Made by a program: the position numbers and the translations under genes. 64,000 nt of DNA from Rhizobiales bacterium CCH10-E5 (GTDB lineage Bacteria; Pseudomonadota; Alphaproteobacteria; Rhizobiales; Beijerinckiaceae), in contig LSIG01000046.1 of the NCBI GenBank assembly GCA_001556125.1, forward strand, positions 124,001-188,000. The letters are read 5' to 3'. The notes beneath the pieces were generated by a model. That model had not been told where the DNA came from, made no database searches, and was given only the letters and a program-made list of their open reading frames with translations. Below are positions 1-8,153 of the stretch, piece by piece. How positions within the stretch are numbered: the stretch's first letter is position 1; the number at the start of each line of letters is the position of its first letter.

Positions 1-1050
1 GAGGTCGCGCGCCTCGTCGGCGGCGGCTTTCACCGATTGCAGCCGGGTGCTTTCGCGGGCGCAGTCCTCCTTGAAGCCGTCGATGCGTGAGCGCACCGTC
101 TCCAGCTCGGGCAGGAGTTCGGCATCGAGCCGGTGCCGCTCCTCCTCCACGGCGCTCCAGCGCTCGCGCCAGCGCTGATAGGCGGCCCCATGGCCGGGAT
201 AGGTCCCGAAGGCGGAATAGCCCTTCACGGCGGCCGCGAAGGCGACCAGGCAGCCGATGATGACGAGAGCAGCCGATTTCAGCTCGGTGATGGCGAAGGG
301 ATTGGCCATCAGCCGCGGCAGGACCTGCAGCGATCGCGCATCGGGCGTCGCGATCAGCATCTCGCGATAATGCCCCACCGCCAGATTGAACATCACGATC
401 AGGATGATGAGCGCGACATAGGCCGGCAGCGCCCAGAGCAGATGCGATGGGCGCACATGCTGGCAGTAGCGCGCCGGCCCGAGCCCGGTCAGGAAGCCCA
501 GCGCGATGTTGAGCGCCGAGATGATGACGGCCGTCGCCGCCCCGCCGACGAGACCGAACTCGCTCGCTTCCGCGAAGAAATTGCCGTTGAGCAGGCTTTC
601 CAGCGTCAGCGGCACGATCAGGAACAGCAGGATGAACTGCCATTTGTCGACCTTCGGATCGGCGGATCGCTTGTGCGTGTAGTTGAAAAACTCGTATTCG
701 CGCTTCGCTTTCAGCGCGTCATAGACACGCTGCTCCAGCTCCCCGCCATGACGGTTGAGCAGCGCCCGCATCGCGGCCTCGATCGAGCGGATGCGACCCT
801 CATAGCGCTCCTGCGTGAACTGCTCGCGCCGCGCGGCGATCTCGGCCTGCAGGCCGTTCAGCGTCGCCGCCGCCTCCTGCCGGATCGTGGTAAAGAGCTC
901 GACGACGCGGGCCAGCAGCGTCAGCTCCGTCTGCGAGGGTGAGGCGGAGCTGGCCGGGGGCTGGTTGTCCAGCGCATCGCGGGCGCCGTGATGGCCGGCC
1001 TGCACCACCTCGGCGAGGTGATGGGCGGTGATCGGCGGAATCGCGCTCAT
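1..1050 (-). CDS. Membrane protein of unknown function, C-terminus beyond the window
   Basis: An open frame runs from an ATG at 1050 off the left edge (350 codons visible, no stop). I do not recognise the family. Visible order: a polar N-terminus (about 1-35), a probable amphipathic or coiled stretch (35-125), four hydrophobic segments (about 135-152, 168-188, 205-225 and 258-278), then a charged, helix-prone coiled-coil-like region to the edge. There is no signal peptide. The start lies 11 bases after the stop of the upstream membrane gene on the same strand, so the two are probably co-transcribed. The function is unknown, possibly a two-component membrane assembly. The frame is convincing because it is long, has membrane periodicity and continues a gene pair. 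Confidence 0.75.
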   Translation of the reverse strand, partial: MSAIPPITAHHLAEVVQAGHHGARDALDNQPPASSASPSQTELTLLARVVELFTTIRQEAAATLNGLQAEIAARREQFTQERYEGRIRSIEAAMRALLNRHGGELEQRVYDALKAKREYEFFNYTHKRSADPKVDKWQFILLFLIVPLTLESLLNGNFFAEASEFGLVGGAATAVIISALNIALGFLTGLGPARYCQHVRPSHLLWALPAYVALIILIVMFNLAVGHYREMLIATPDARSLQVLPRLMANPFAITELKSAALVIIGCLVAFAAAVKGYSAFGTYPGHGAAYQRWRERWSAVEEERHRLDAELLPELETVRSRIDGFKEDCARESTRLQSVKAAADEARDL

Positions 1051-1060
1051 CGCGCCACGA

Positions 1061-1648
1061 TCAGACGCCATGGGCGGCTCGCATGAGGAAGCGCCGCGCC
1101 TCGACGACATCGACATGGAAGTCGCGGAAGCGCCGCCAGCCGGGATTGCGATAGCGCCGCTCGAACCAGACCGTCAGCGCAAGCAGCACGGCCGTGATGC
1201 CGAAGGTCGCTGCGGCGTCGCTCCCGAGCGCATCGCCGGCGTTCAGCCGCAACAGCGTCGCAGCCACGGCCAGAAGCGTCGCCAGCGCGAGAAGGGCGGC
1301 GATCCGGTGGCGGCCGAGATCGCGCGCGAGCTGCAGGGTCAGGCCGAGACCGGCGGTCGCGGTCAAAGCGGCGAGTTCGAGAACGAGCAGGAAGGCGAAG
1401 GCAGCCGCCAGGCCGGCTCCGATTCCGGTGGGGGAGACCGGCGCAAGCGTCAGGTGAACGGTCCGGGCGGTCGCGATGGCGAGAAAGAGACAGCCGCAGA
1501 CCAGCAGCGCGACCAGCGCCGACGGGAGCTTGAGGTCCGGCCAGAGGCGCCACGCGATGATGACGAGCCGAGCGATCTGCGTCTCGAGCACGAAGTGCCA
1601 GACGGATCGCCCGGCGGAACGCAGCCGGGACCACAGGCTCCTGATCAT
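1061..1648 (-). CDS. Small multi-pass membrane protein of unknown function
   Basis: A 195-residue protein with four hydrophobic segments (about 40-60, 72-95, 112-130 and 142-160) and basic termini. I recognise no family. I chose the ATG at 1648 because a GGAGG lies about 13 bases upstream. An upstream ATG at 1699 would only add a low-complexity Arg/Gly leader. Its stop is 10 bases before the start of the next membrane gene, which suggests an operon and a joint role at the membrane. Overlapping frames on both strands here look like GC-rich shadows. This frame is the one with membrane-protein character. Confidence 0.65.
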   Translation of the reverse strand: MIRSLWSRLRSAGRSVWHFVLETQIARLVIIAWRLWPDLKLPSALVALLVCGCLFLAIATARTVHLTLAPVSPTGIGAGLAAAFAFLLVLELAALTATAGLGLTLQLARDLGRHRIAALLALATLLAVAATLLRLNAGDALGSDAAATFGITAVLLALTVWFERRYRNPGWRRFRDFHVDVVEARRFLMRAAHGV

Positions 1649-1766
1649 CGAACGCTCGCAACCTCCGCCACCGCGCCAAGGTCGGGGCTTTGCCGCCACG
1701 CGTCAAGGCGCCGCAACGTCAGGCAAAAGCTGCGTTGCGCCGGGTTCGCAAGCCGGACGACCGCCC

Positions 1767-2834
1767 TCAACCGCCGGTGACGCTCATATGGCGCCCGACA
1801 GCGGGCTTGGCGCGCCGGCGGTCGATGACGAAGTCGTGCCCCTTGGGCTTACGCGCGATCGCCTCTTCCATCGCCCTGTGCAGCAGCGCGTCGTCGGCGG
1901 AGGCGCGTAGCGGTGCGCGCAGATCGGCGGCGTCCTCCTGGCCGAGGCACATATAGAGCGTGCCCGTGCAGGTCAGTCGCACGCGGTTGCAGCTCTCGCA
2001 GAAATTATGCGTCATCGGCGTGATGAAGCCGACCAGCCCGCCCGTCTCGTGCACGCGGACATAGCGGGCCGGCCCGCCGGTCCGGTAGGGATCCTCGACG
2101 AGGTTGTAGCGGTCCATCAGCCGCGCCCGCACCACCGAGAGCGGCAGGAACTGGTCGGCGCGGCCCGGCTCGATCTCGCCCAGCGGCATCACCTCGATCA
2201 GGGTTAGGTCCATGCCCAGGCCGTGAGCCCAGACCATCAGGCTCTCGATCTCGTCCTCGTTCACGCCCTTCAGCGCGACCGCGTTGATCTTGACCCGCAT
2301 CCCGGCCTTGCGGGCCGCCTCGATGCCGCCGAGCACCTTATCAAGATCGCCCCAGCGCGTGATCTGGCGGAATTTGTCGGGGTCGAGTGTATCGAGCGAA
2401 ACATTGATCCGGCGCACGCCGTAATCGGCCAGCTCCTGCGCATAGCGGTCGAGTAGCGAGCCATTCGTGGTCAGCGTCAGCTCCTCCAGCGCGCCCGAGG
2501 TCAGGTGGCGCGAGAGCGAGCGGAACAGGCTCATCACGTCGCGCCGAACCAGAGGCTCGCCGCCGGTGAGGCGGAGTTTCCGCGTGCCGCGCGAGATGAA
2601 GGCGGTGGCGAGACGGTCGATCTCCTCCAGCGTCAGCAGGTCGCGTTTCGGGAGGAAGGTCATGTCCTCGGACATGCAGTAGACGCAGCGGAAATCGCAG
2701 CGATCCGTCACCGAGATGCGCAGATAGGAGATGTCGCGACCGAACGGGTCGGTCAGCACCGGCCGCGCCAGCGGCGCGATCCCCGACTTGGTGGCGTTAT
2801 CAGGCAGAGGGCTGTCGAGAAGCACGATCGGCAT
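1767..2834 (-). CDS. moaA: GTP 3',8-cyclase MoaA (molybdenum cofactor biosynthesis)
   Basis: Radical-SAM enzyme that, with MoaC, turns GTP into cyclic pyranopterin monophosphate, the first step of molybdopterin synthesis. Seen: the SAM cluster motif CDFRCVYC (Cys 46, 50, 53), the LTGGEP motif, and the C-terminal cluster cysteines at about 279, 282 and 296 in [10 protein letters not shown]. The protein ends in Gly-Gly, as active MoaA proteins do. The frame is open upstream to 3026, but that would overlap the divergent DUF971 gene and give a non-conserved leader. The ATG at 2834 gives 355 residues, the normal family size; ATGs at 2909 and 2903 are alternatives. No other moa gene is in the window. 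Confidence 0.96.
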   Translation of the reverse strand: MPIVLLDSPLPDNATKSGIAPLARPVLTDPFGRDISYLRISVTDRCDFRCVYCMSEDMTFLPKRDLLTLEEIDRLATAFISRGTRKLRLTGGEPLVRRDVMSLFRSLSRHLTSGALEELTLTTNGSLLDRYAQELADYGVRRINVSLDTLDPDKFRQITRWGDLDKVLGGIEAARKAGMRVKINAVALKGVNEDEIESLMVWAHGLGMDLTLIEVMPLGEIEPGRADQFLPLSVVRARLMDRYNLVEDPYRTGGPARYVRVHETGGLVGFITPMTHNFCESCNRVRLTCTGTLYMCLGQEDAADLRAPLRASADDALLHRAMEEAIARKPKGHDFVIDRRRAKPAVGRHMSVTGG

Positions 2835-2967
2835 CTGTCCGTTCGGTGGCGGGGTCTGAGGAGGGCTGACGCCCACCCTGCCATTGCGTTGAGCCGGAGA
2901 CATTGGCATTGCAGCCGCCGAGGTCAAGCGGGTGCGATCGTCGCGGACCGTCAGCGGAGAGCCCATC

Positions 2968-3336
2968 ATGTCGTCCTGGCCGACCGAAATCCGTCTCTCG
3001 AAGGACCGCCGCACCCTGCACGTCACCTTCGACGACGGGGCGAGCCATGCGCTGGCCGCGGAACTGCTGCGGGTCGAGAGCCCGTCGGCCGAGGTTCAGG
3101 GCCATGGCCCGACCCAGAAGAAGACGATCCCCGGCAAGCGCGAGGTCGAGATCCTCAAGGTCGAGCCGGTCGGTCACTATGCCGTGAAGCTGACCTTCGA
3201 CGACATGCACGACACCGGCATCTTCGGCTGGGACTATCTGCGCGAGCTCGGCGAGACGGGCGAGGCGAAGTTCCAGGCTTACCTCGACGCGCTGGAGGCG
3301 CAGGGCCTCTCGCGCGAGCCGCTGCGCCGCCGCTAA
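2968..3336 (+). CDS. DUF971 (GBBH-like N-terminal domain) protein
   Basis: A 122-residue protein that is essentially one DUF971 domain, a small beta fold also found at the N-terminus of gamma-butyrobetaine hydroxylases. Family marks are the opening [11 protein letters not shown], a central basic segment and the C-terminal GIFGWDYL motif (canonically GIYxWDYL). Stand-alone members often sit near iron-sulfur or cofactor genes, and here it is divergent from moaA. The ATG at 2968 follows a GGAGAG; an upstream in-frame ATG at 2932 lacks an obvious site. The molecular function of stand-alone DUF971 proteins is not settled. Confidence 0.88.
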   Translation: MSSWPTEIRLSKDRRTLHVTFDDGASHALAAELLRVESPSAEVQGHGPTQKKTIPGKREVEILKVEPVGHYAVKLTFDDMHDTGIFGWDYLRELGETGEAKFQAYLDALEAQGLSREPLRRR

Positions 3337-3357
3337 GGCCTCCCTCGGGCCTGCGGC

Positions 3358-3762
3358 TCAGTAGAGCTTCAGCCCGTCCATTGTCGAGACATGGGCCGAG
3401 ATCACCTTCCAACCCAGCTCCGGAAAGCGCACCCAGCTCTGGCTCTGCCGGCCGATCAGGTCGCGCCCGCGCACCTTGAACTCGAGGTTCACGGTGGCGA
3501 TGTCGCGGCCCAGCGTCAGGATCTCCAGACGGATTCGCTTTTCCTTGATGCCCGGTCCGGGCGGGCGCGCGACGCGGTGGGCATGGATCTCGTCGAAGCC
3601 GTAGCCGTTCTCGTGCAGCGCGTAGCGGATCGTGTGCGGGCTGTTCCAGAAGGTCGCGTCGAGGACATCGACGTTCTTGTCGATCAGCGCCTGCTCATAG
3701 GCCTCGAACAGCGCCGAAACCTCGGCGACGACCTCCGGCAGGTTGGGGGTGAGATCGGTCAT
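3358..3762 (-). CDS. hpxZ: HpxZ-like protein (DUF3225, NTF2-like fold)
   Basis: A 134-residue SnoaL/NTF2-like protein matching the HpxZ family that accompanies AtzE-type amidases in purine (oxalurate) catabolism clusters. Visible: the N-terminal helix with EVSALFEAYEQAL, then NSPHTIRY, and a C-terminal strand ending SAHVSTMDGLKLY. Its ATG at 3762 overlaps the amidase stop as ATGA, so the two are translationally coupled. HpxZ itself has no established activity. The classic partners hpxW, hpxX and an oxalurate pathway are not in the window, so the substrate remains an inference. Confidence 0.85.
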   Translation of the reverse strand: MTDLTPNLPEVVAEVSALFEAYEQALIDKNVDVLDATFWNSPHTIRYALHENGYGFDEIHAHRVARPPGPGIKEKRIRLEILTLGRDIATVNLEFKVRGRDLIGRQSQSWVRFPELGWKVISAHVSTMDGLKLY

Positions 3763-4931
3763 GCGGCTTCTCCCATGGCGTGTGCGACGGCGATCAGCGT
3801 GGCATCCGTGCCGCGTCCGCCGATGATGGAGAGGCCGACGGGGGCCCCGTTCACGGTCGCGCCGGGCAGGCTGACCTGCGGCGAGCCGGTGAGTCCGCCC
3901 TGCGCACAGAGGCAGCTGATCCGGTCCTTCAGCGGTTGCAGCATGGGCTGGGAGAGCCCGCGCAAAGGCGCCGGGAAGGCCGTCGTCGGCAGGCACAGGA
4001 TCGTGCCCGGCGGCAGCAGATGGCGCAGCCGCGCGCGCGCCTCCAGCCGCATCATCTCCGCCCATTGCTGCTCGCCCGCCGGCATCCGCGCGCCGTTGAG
4101 CAGGCCGGCCGCGACGCTGAAGGCCATGCGCGGATTGGCGGTCTCGACCCAGTGGCGGAAAGTGGCCCAGGCCTCGACCGGCTGCAGCGTCCGCTGCGCC
4201 CGCGCCCAGACGGACAGGCCCTGCGGCGCCATAATCTCCTCGCGCACCTCGCCGACGATCCGGCTCAGCCGCGCGACCATGGGCTGCAGTGCCTCCGCCA
4301 CCTCCGGATCGGCGAAGGCGAAAGCGTCCGTCGCGATCAGCAGCCGCGTCGGCAGCGCGCCCGGCGCCTCTCCCAGCAGCGCGGTCGAGACACGGGCGAA
4401 GGTCTCGGCATCGCGCGCGAACCAGCCCGTGGTGTCGGAACTCGGCGCCTGCGGCAGCATGCCGGTCGTGTCCAGCCGGCCATGCGTCGGGCGGATGCCA
4501 TAAAGCCCGCAGAAGCTCGCCGGCACGCGCACCGAGCCGCCCGTATCGGTGCCGAGCGCCGTGTCGCATAGGCCCGCTACCACCGCGGCGGCCGAGCCCG
4601 AGGAGGAGCCGCCCGGCACGCGCTCGGGCGCCGCGGTGTTGATCGGTGTGCCGTCGAAGGCGTTCTCGCCCAGGATGCCAAGCGAAACCTCGTCGGTGAT
4701 CGTCTTCCCGACGAAGCTGGCGCCGGCGTCGAGCAGGGTCTGGACGGCCCAGGCATGGCGTTCAGGGACGGGATTGACCAGCGCCCAGTCATGGTTGCCG
4801 CCGCCCGTCGGAAGTCCGGCGACGTCGAACAGGTCCTTGACCGCGAAGCTCAAGCCGTCGAGCGGCCCGCCGGCTTGACCGGCGATCGGCACCATCGTGC
4901 CGGATACGAAAGCGTTGACGGTGTCGTCCAT
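3759..4931 (-). CDS. Amidase-signature family amidase
   Basis: A 390-residue hydrolase of the Ser-cisSer-Lys amidase family. The catalytic residues can be placed: Lys32 in AVKDLFD, cis-Ser about 109 in GGSSSGS, and nucleophile Ser133 in GTDTGGSVR. It is shorter than the usual 450-470 residues. It overlaps hpxZ by four bases, the arrangement of the AtzE/HpxY-HpxZ pair, so a small ureido or amide compound such as oxalurate is a reasonable substrate guess. I chose the ATG at 4931 (MDDTVNAF). An upstream frame extension to 4994 lacks family similarity. No signal peptide: cytoplasmic. Confidence 0.9.
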   Translation of the reverse strand: MDDTVNAFVSGTMVPIAGQAGGPLDGLSFAVKDLFDVAGLPTGGGNHDWALVNPVPERHAWAVQTLLDAGASFVGKTITDEVSLGILGENAFDGTPINTAAPERVPGGSSSGSAAAVVAGLCDTALGTDTGGSVRVPASFCGLYGIRPTHGRLDTTGMLPQAPSSDTTGWFARDAETFARVSTALLGEAPGALPTRLLIATDAFAFADPEVAEALQPMVARLSRIVGEVREEIMAPQGLSVWARAQRTLQPVEAWATFRHWVETANPRMAFSVAAGLLNGARMPAGEQQWAEMMRLEARARLRHLLPPGTILCLPTTAFPAPLRGLSQPMLQPLKDRISCLCAQGGLTGSPQVSLPGATVNGAPVGLSIIGGRGTDATLIAVAHAMGEAA

Positions 4932-4999
4932 GATCGATCCTGCCGAGGTTCGGGCTTGCCTGCTCGCAAGCAGGATGCCAGCCGGGGGCGCCAAAACGA

Positions 5000-5025
5000 A
5001 AGGGCCGCCCCGGAGGACGGCCCTT
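5000..5025 (-). terminator. Rho-independent terminator after the L,D-transpeptidase gene
   Basis: On the minus strand an 8-bp stem (AAGGGCCG with CGGCCCTT) encloses a 10-base loop and is followed by TTCGTTTT (complement of 4993-5000). It begins 24 bases after the stop of the gene at 5049. Confidence 0.75.
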
Positions 5026-5048
5026 GCATGGGATGCAGAGGTTTCGGT

Positions 5049-5627
5049 TCAGCGCGCGACGACGACGCGGGTGCCGACCTTCACGCGCTCGTAGAGGTCG
5101 ATCACGTCCTCGTTCAGCATGCGGATGCAGCCGGAGGAGACCGCCTGGCCGATCGTCTCCGGCTCGTTCGAGCCGTGGATGCGGTAGAGGGTCGAGCCGA
5201 GATAGAGCGCGCGGGCGCCCATCGGGTTCTCCGGACCGCCGGGCATGAAGCGCGGCAGATCGGGGCGGCGCTTCAGCATCTGGGCCGGGGGCGTCCAGGT
5301 CGGCCATTCCTGCTTGCGGGTGATGGTCTGGGCGCCGGCCCAGTCGAAGCCGGGGCGGCCGACGCCGACGCCGTAGCGCATCGCCTTGCCATCGGGCATG
5401 ACGAGATAGAGGCGACGCTCGCTGGTGTTGATCACGATGGTGCCCGGGCGATGCTTGCCGTCATAGGACACGATCTCACGCGGAATGGCGGTGGCCTGCG
5501 CCTTGGCCGGATCCTCGAACACGAACAGCGGCTGGCGCGTCAGCGGGTCGATCTCGGCACGGGCGGTGGTCGCGAGGGCGAGCAGGCCAAGACCACTCAG
5601 CGTGGCCATACGGAAGAAGCGGTTCAT
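5049..5627 (-). CDS. L,D-transpeptidase (YkuD domain), exported
   Basis: Periplasmic cysteine peptidase-fold enzyme of 192 residues that makes 3-3 cross-links in peptidoglycan or attaches proteins to it. A signal peptide covers about residues 1-24 (hydrophobic core, cleavage near ARA-E). The YkuD domain runs from about 60 to the end, with catalytic His151 in HGSNEP and Cys167 in the SSGCIRM motif. The ATG at 5627 has GAGGT six bases upstream. It is a single gene with its own terminator. The specific role among the several LDTs usual in this group cannot be told from sequence. Confidence 0.94.
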   Translation of the reverse strand: MNRFFRMATLSGLGLLALATTARAEIDPLTRQPLFVFEDPAKAQATAIPREIVSYDGKHRPGTIVINTSERRLYLVMPDGKAMRYGVGVGRPGFDWAGAQTITRKQEWPTWTPPAQMLKRRPDLPRFMPGGPENPMGARALYLGSTLYRIHGSNEPETIGQAVSSGCIRMLNEDVIDLYERVKVGTRVVVAR

Positions 5628-5809
5628 CGGGACCTCGGGCAGCGGCGGACGGGGACGGCAAAAAGCTGACGCGAAAACGTCAACATCTTCTCAATTTCCT
5701 GTCAGAGTCCGGCCACAGGTGCAATCCGGCCGGCATCACATCGGTGCGATCCCGGAGGCCTTTGCGGGGCCTCGTTGCGCGTCTGCAACATGGCGCCGAG
5801 AGCGTGCCC

Positions 5810-6061
5810 TCAGGTATCGAGATCGGCGATGCCGAAGGTCTGCAGCAGCTGCTTGCGGTCCATGCAGCTGACGTCGTAGGTGACCTCGCGCCCCTTGAGT
5901 TCCGGCCGCTGGCCGAGCTTGCGCGTCATCTCCGTGGCGATCGCGTCGATCCGCGCCTCGCAGGCCTCGATGCTGGTGAACTGCGTCTCCGCGACACGGG
6001 CGGAGGTGCATTTCGGCTCGCCGGCGACGCAGGCGAGAATGATCATGGTGAAGGCGTCCAC
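5810..6061 (-). CDS. Small cysteine-containing protein of unknown function
   Basis: An 83-residue protein starting with GTG at 6061; AAAGGA lies about eight bases upstream, which supports the start. It has a short hydrophobic N-terminus (MIILACVAG) that could be a weak signal or anchor, and four cysteines (near 11, 18, 34 and 66) that could pair if exported. I do not recognise the family. No partner genes are adjacent, and the upstream gene is divergent. Confidence 0.6.
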   Translation of the reverse strand: MDAFTMIILACVAGEPKCTSARVAETQFTSIEACEARIDAIATEMTRKLGQRPELKGREVTYDVSCMDRKQLLQTFGIADLDT

Positions 6062-6249
6062 GCGCTATCCTTTCGGATCGTGATGTTCCCCCGTGGCAGC
6101 GGCAGCAAGTTCCTTGCCAGCGGCGTCCCATACCCGCAGGCGATGCGCCCGCAGCGCATGCGTCGTCCTCGTGAAAGGCCGGGGCAGGGGCGCGAAGCCG
6201 TGTATGCTTGGCCTTCACCCGCCCCCGACCCCTTGCCGAGGTTCGCCGC

Positions 6250-7260
6250 GTGTCCCACCCGCCGCTCTACATCGACTTCCTCAACGCGCTCGACGTCGAG
6301 GCGCTGAAGCTCACCGATGCGGAAATCATTGCCGCCGTCGAGGCAGGTCTTGCCGCCCAGGGGCGTGGCCAGACCGAGATCGAGCCGCGCGTCCATCTGA
6401 TGCCGAAGGCCGGCGCCAACGGCCACTTCAACGTGCTGCGTGGCGCCTTTCGCGCCCCGATCGCTCGGGCCGGGGTCAAGGTGATCGGCGACTTCGTCGA
6501 TAACTACAAGCAGGGCCTGCCCTCCGAAATGGGCCTGCTGCTGCTGATGGACCCGCTCACCGGCGTTCCGACCGCGATCGTCGACGGCAGCCATCTCACC
6601 GACATGCGCACCGGCGCGATCACCGCGATCGGCGCCAAACATCTCGCACGCAAGGGCTCGAAGGTGCTGGGCCATGTCGGCGCCCGCGGCACCGCCTACT
6701 GGAACGTGCGGCTGCTCGACTCCCTCTTCGATTTCGACGAGATCCGGGTCCATTCCCGCCGCCCGGAAAGCCGCGACGCCTTCGGGGCCCGCCTCTCTGC
6801 CGATCTCGGCAAGCGCGTGATCGTGACGGAGGACTGGCGAAGCTGCGTCGAGGGCGCCGACATCGTCGTCGAGGCGTCACGGCTGAACGCGCCGGACCCC
6901 ATGCTCAAGACCGAATGGATCAAGCCCGGCGCCTTCGTCGTGCCCTATGGCACGATGAGCGCAGTCGAGCTCTCGCTGACCGACATCATGGACAAGCTCG
7001 TCGTCGACGATTGGGGCCAGTGCAAGGGCGGGCCCTTCGGCAGCCTGCGCGCCCATGTCGAGGCCGGCAAGCTCTCCGAACAGACGCTCCATGCCGAGAT
7101 GGGCCAGATCGTCGCCGGGTTGAAACCCGGCCGCGAGAGCGAGGACGAGACCATCCTGTTCTGGCATCGCGGCCTCTCGCTCTCCGACATCGCGCTCGGC
7201 CATTTCATGCTGGAGAAGGCCAGGACCATGGGTCTCGGCCAGCGGCTGCGCTACGCGTGA
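6250..7260 (+). CDS. Ornithine cyclodeaminase / mu-crystallin family protein
   Basis: A 336-residue NAD(P)-dependent enzyme of the OCD/mu-crystallin family, which includes ornithine cyclodeaminase, alanine dehydrogenase and ketimine reductases. Seen: the substrate region VHLMPKAGANGHFN, the GLPSEMGLLLLMD segment, and the Rossmann part around LGHVGARGTA. The usual GxGxQA nucleotide loop is altered to GHVGARGTA. I chose GTG 6250 (GAGGT about eight bases upstream); an in-frame TTG at 6208 is less likely. The stop overlaps the next start (GTGA), so it works with the binding-domain protein downstream. The exact substrate is unknown. Confidence 0.85.
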   Translation: MSHPPLYIDFLNALDVEALKLTDAEIIAAVEAGLAAQGRGQTEIEPRVHLMPKAGANGHFNVLRGAFRAPIARAGVKVIGDFVDNYKQGLPSEMGLLLLMDPLTGVPTAIVDGSHLTDMRTGAITAIGAKHLARKGSKVLGHVGARGTAYWNVRLLDSLFDFDEIRVHSRRPESRDAFGARLSADLGKRVIVTEDWRSCVEGADIVVEASRLNAPDPMLKTEWIKPGAFVVPYGTMSAVELSLTDIMDKLVVDDWGQCKGGPFGSLRAHVEAGKLSEQTLHAEMGQIVAGLKPGRESEDETILFWHRGLSLSDIALGHFMLEKARTMGLGQRLRYA

Positions 7261-8060
7261 GGCTCATTGCCAACGCCCGCATGTATGCCGTCGATGCCGC
7301 GACGGCGGCGAACTGGACGGCGCTCTTCGTCCGGATCGCGGAGGCGGCCGGCGTTCCGCTCACGGTCATCCCGCATGCCGCGCCGGCGCCGCTGGAGGAC
7401 CTCTGGCGGCGCGACGATCTCGGCCTCGCCTTCATCTGTGGCTACCCCTTTGCGCGCGGCGGCTTCCCGGTGCAGCCCGTCGCCGCGCCCGTTCCCGCCT
7501 CGGGCGTTGGCCGCCCGCTCTACGCCAGCCATCTCGTCGTGCGGGCCGCTAGCGATATCGCCACGCTCGCGGACAGTTTCGGCCGCCGCCTTGGCTGGAC
7601 GGTCGCGCATTCGCAATCGGGTTTCAACGCGCTGCGGACCCACCTCCTGCCGCACTGGCAGGCGAGGGGGCCGCTCTATGCGACGAGCATCGGGCCCTTG
7701 CTGACACCGCGGCGGGTGATCGACGCGCTGCTGGCCGAGGAAATCGATCTCGGCCCGCTCGATTCCTATTTCCACGATCTGCTGCTGGCGGCCGAGCCGC
7801 AGACGGCCGCGCGGCTGCGCATCGTCGAAACGACCGCTCCCCGTCCAATGCCGCTGCTGGTGGCATCGGACGGGCTCGGGGAGGCGCTCGTCGCGCGGTT
7901 GCAGGCGGCGCTGCTGGCCGCGCATCAGGACGAAGAGGGACGCGCGATCCTTGCCCGGCTCCGGCTATCGGGCTTTGCTGCCGTCGAGCCGCAAGGCTAC
8001 CGCGTGCTGGTCGAAGAGGCGGACGCGGCGGATGCCGCCGGCTACCTCCAGCCGGGCTGA
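7257..8060 (+). CDS. PhnD/SsuA-like substrate-binding domain protein, apparently without signal peptide
   Basis: A 267-residue type II periplasmic-binding-fold protein resembling the PhnD/phosphonate-binding family (motifs YASHLVVRA and SGFNALRTHLLP; a DSYFHDL segment near 165). The GTG start at 7257 overlaps the stop of the cyclodeaminase-like gene. The domain begins at once (RLIANARMYAVD) with no signal peptide, unlike classic transporter components. It could therefore be a cytoplasmic ligand sensor or a coupled enzyme accessory rather than an importer part. No permease or ATPase follows on this strand. Confidence 0.78.
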   Translation: MRLIANARMYAVDAATAANWTALFVRIAEAAGVPLTVIPHAAPAPLEDLWRRDDLGLAFICGYPFARGGFPVQPVAAPVPASGVGRPLYASHLVVRAASDIATLADSFGRRLGWTVAHSQSGFNALRTHLLPHWQARGPLYATSIGPLLTPRRVIDALLAEEIDLGPLDSYFHDLLLAAEPQTAARLRIVETTAPRPMPLLVASDGLGEALVARLQAALLAAHQDEEGRAILARLRLSGFAAVEPQGYRVLVEEADAADAAGYLQPG

Positions 8061-8071
8061 GGCGAAACGGG

Positions 8072-8153
8072 CCGTCATTGCGAGCGCAGCGAAGCAATCC
8101 AGGGGCTAGCGAGCGAGCCGGTCTGGATTGCTTCGCTGCGCTCGCAATGACGG
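8072..8153. repeat. Perfect 30-bp inverted repeat (REP/BIME-like palindrome)
   Basis: Arms 8072-8101 and 8124-8153 are exact reverse complements around a 22-base spacer. The right arm ends one base before the stop codon of the ABC ATPase gene (8154), and the left arm begins 12 bases after the stop of the gene ending at 8060. It sits between convergent genes and could act as a bidirectional terminator or mRNA-stabilising hairpin. Related, more degraded palindromes occur at 27117, 44882 and 56628. Confidence 0.9.

Noticed and set aside
2835..3026. A longer MoaA starting at 3026
   Set aside because: It would run through the start of the divergent DUF971 gene and adds a non-conserved Arg/Pro-rich leader; 355 residues is the usual MoaA size.
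8072..8153. An insertion sequence or attachment site at the 30-bp palindrome
   Set aside because: No transposase or integrase frame and no flanking direct repeat of convincing length is visible; a REP-like element fits better.
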